Origin: Caldifarciminota bacterium
GTDB lineage: Bacteria > Hydrothermota > Hydrothermia > B15-G9 > DRBW01
NCBI GenBank assembly: GCA_011042705.1
Contig: DRBW01000077.1
Location: 1 to 5,295 of the forward strand
Reading direction: 5' to 3'
DNA length: 5,295 nucleotides
Shown in pieces: positions 4,962-5,295 of this stretch. Each line of letters begins with the position of its first letter. Within the stretch, counting starts at the first letter, position 1. Below the pieces are notes generated by a model. The model did no database searches and had not been told where the DNA came from. It was given only the letters and a program-made list of their open reading frames with translations. The translations under genes were made by a program, and so were the position numbers.

Positions 4962-5295
4962 CGAAGCCCACCTCCTCATCCCTCAGAACCACGTTGGGGC
5001 CGATCTCAACCCCGTCTTTCACCCTCGTCTTTCCGAGAAGGGAAACGAAGGGATAGATCACGCAATCTTTGCCGAGCTCGACGTCGTACTCGATGTAAAC
5101 CTGGTCGGGGTTCAGAAAAGTAACGCCCCTCTCCATCCACTTGCTTATGATCCTCCTTTCCATGACCTCCTGAGCCATGGAAAGCTGACGCCTGTCGTTG
5201 ACGCCCAAGACCTCGGTCCAATCCTGGATCTTATAGGCGTAAACTCCTCCCACCCTTCTCTGAAGAATAGCTATAACGTCCGTCAGGTAATATTC
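4948..5295 (-). CDS. glmU: GlmU-like uridyltransferase, C-terminal end, shortened (5' part beyond window)
   Basis: 115 residues plus stop are visible; the start lies beyond the right edge. The frame opens with EYYLTD, the end of the GlmU pyrophosphorylase domain, then LGVNDRRQLSMAQ, GVTFLNPDQVYIEYDVELG and a few left-handed beta-helix turns (CVIYPFVSLLGKTRVKDGVEIGPNVVL), before stopping at DEKG. GlmU normally joins UDP-GlcNAc pyrophosphorylase to a GlcN-1-phosphate acetyltransferase whose beta-helix runs about 150 residues further and holds the catalytic His and CoA-binding parts. Those are absent, so the product is predicted to make UDP-GlcNAc from GlcNAc-1-P but not to acetylate. The following bases code for GatC in another frame, so this is not a simple frameshift. 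A related sugar-phosphate nucleotidyltransferase is possible, but GlmU fits best. Confidence 0.82.
   Translation of the reverse strand, partial: EYYLTDVIAILQRRVGGVYAYKIQDWTEVLGVNDRRQLSMAQEVMERRIISKWMERGVTFLNPDQVYIEYDVELGKDCVIYPFVSLLGKTRVKDGVEIGPNVVLRDEEVGFDEKG
4970..4976 (-). promoter_or_regulatory. Shine-Dalgarno site for gatC
   Basis: AGGAGGT on the minus strand inside the last glmU-like codons, 8 bases before the ATG at 4961. It fixes the gatC start and supports translational coupling. Confidence 0.78.

Noticed and set aside
4872..5253. Alternative frames opposite or within glmU/gatC, including a frameshifted continuation of the GlmU beta-helix
   Set aside because: The bases after the glmU stop encode GatC convincingly, and no frame continues hexapeptide repeats, so a frameshift does not explain the short GlmU.
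1..5295. Mobile elements, CRISPR arrays, tRNA or rRNA genes, riboswitches
   Set aside because: No direct-repeat arrays, transposase motifs, structural RNA signatures or long untranslated leaders were seen; the gaps are too short to hold them.

Overview
The window is compact bacterial DNA, a little over 50% GC by eye, with almost every base coding. The bacterial calls rest on GlmU, GatC and TsaE homologues, TATAAT-type promoters and strong Shine-Dalgarno sites. Frequent ATA (Ile) and AGG/AGA (Arg) codons, Lys/Glu/Arg-rich proteins and very short intergenic gaps suggest a thermophile, possibly from a deep-branching or little-cultivated phylum. That placement is inference; no marker here fixes the taxon. 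I see no mobile element, CRISPR array, tRNA or rRNA, and no gene-free stretch longer than about 70 bases.

Layout, left to right. (1) 1-1294, minus strand: a CBS-pair protein followed by a TPR-like protein that runs off the left edge. (2) 1350-2994, plus strand: a CPA2-type cation/proton antiporter overlapping by 8 bases a second CBS-pair protein. (3) 2989-4120, minus strand: a very small ATP-dependent DNA ligase-like protein (catalytic domain only) followed by a 170-residue protein I do not recognise. (4) 4187-4672, plus strand: tsaE. (5) 4656-5295, minus strand: the 3' end of a glmU-like gene whose acetyltransferase domain is cut short, overlapping gatC, then an intrinsic terminator that lies inside the end of tsaE.

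The most striking structure is in the two divergent intergenic gaps (1295-1349 and 4121-4186). Each holds two back-to-back sigma70-type promoters arranged almost symmetrically, and in all four cases the -10 hexamer ends 6-7 bases before the ATG. All four operon-leading genes are therefore predicted to give leaderless mRNAs. The four downstream genes whose starts are visible (TPR protein, second CBS protein, 170-residue protein, gatC) all carry good Shine-Dalgarno sites. In the second gap the palindromic hexamer TTGCAA can serve as the -35 element for both directions.

Functionally, the left half looks like ion homeostasis under nucleotide control: an antiporter without its own cytoplasmic regulatory domain, bracketed by two related CBS-pair proteins. 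The middle is a candidate DNA-repair pair. The right half is housekeeping: tRNA t6A modification, transamidation of misacylated tRNA and cell-wall precursor synthesis.
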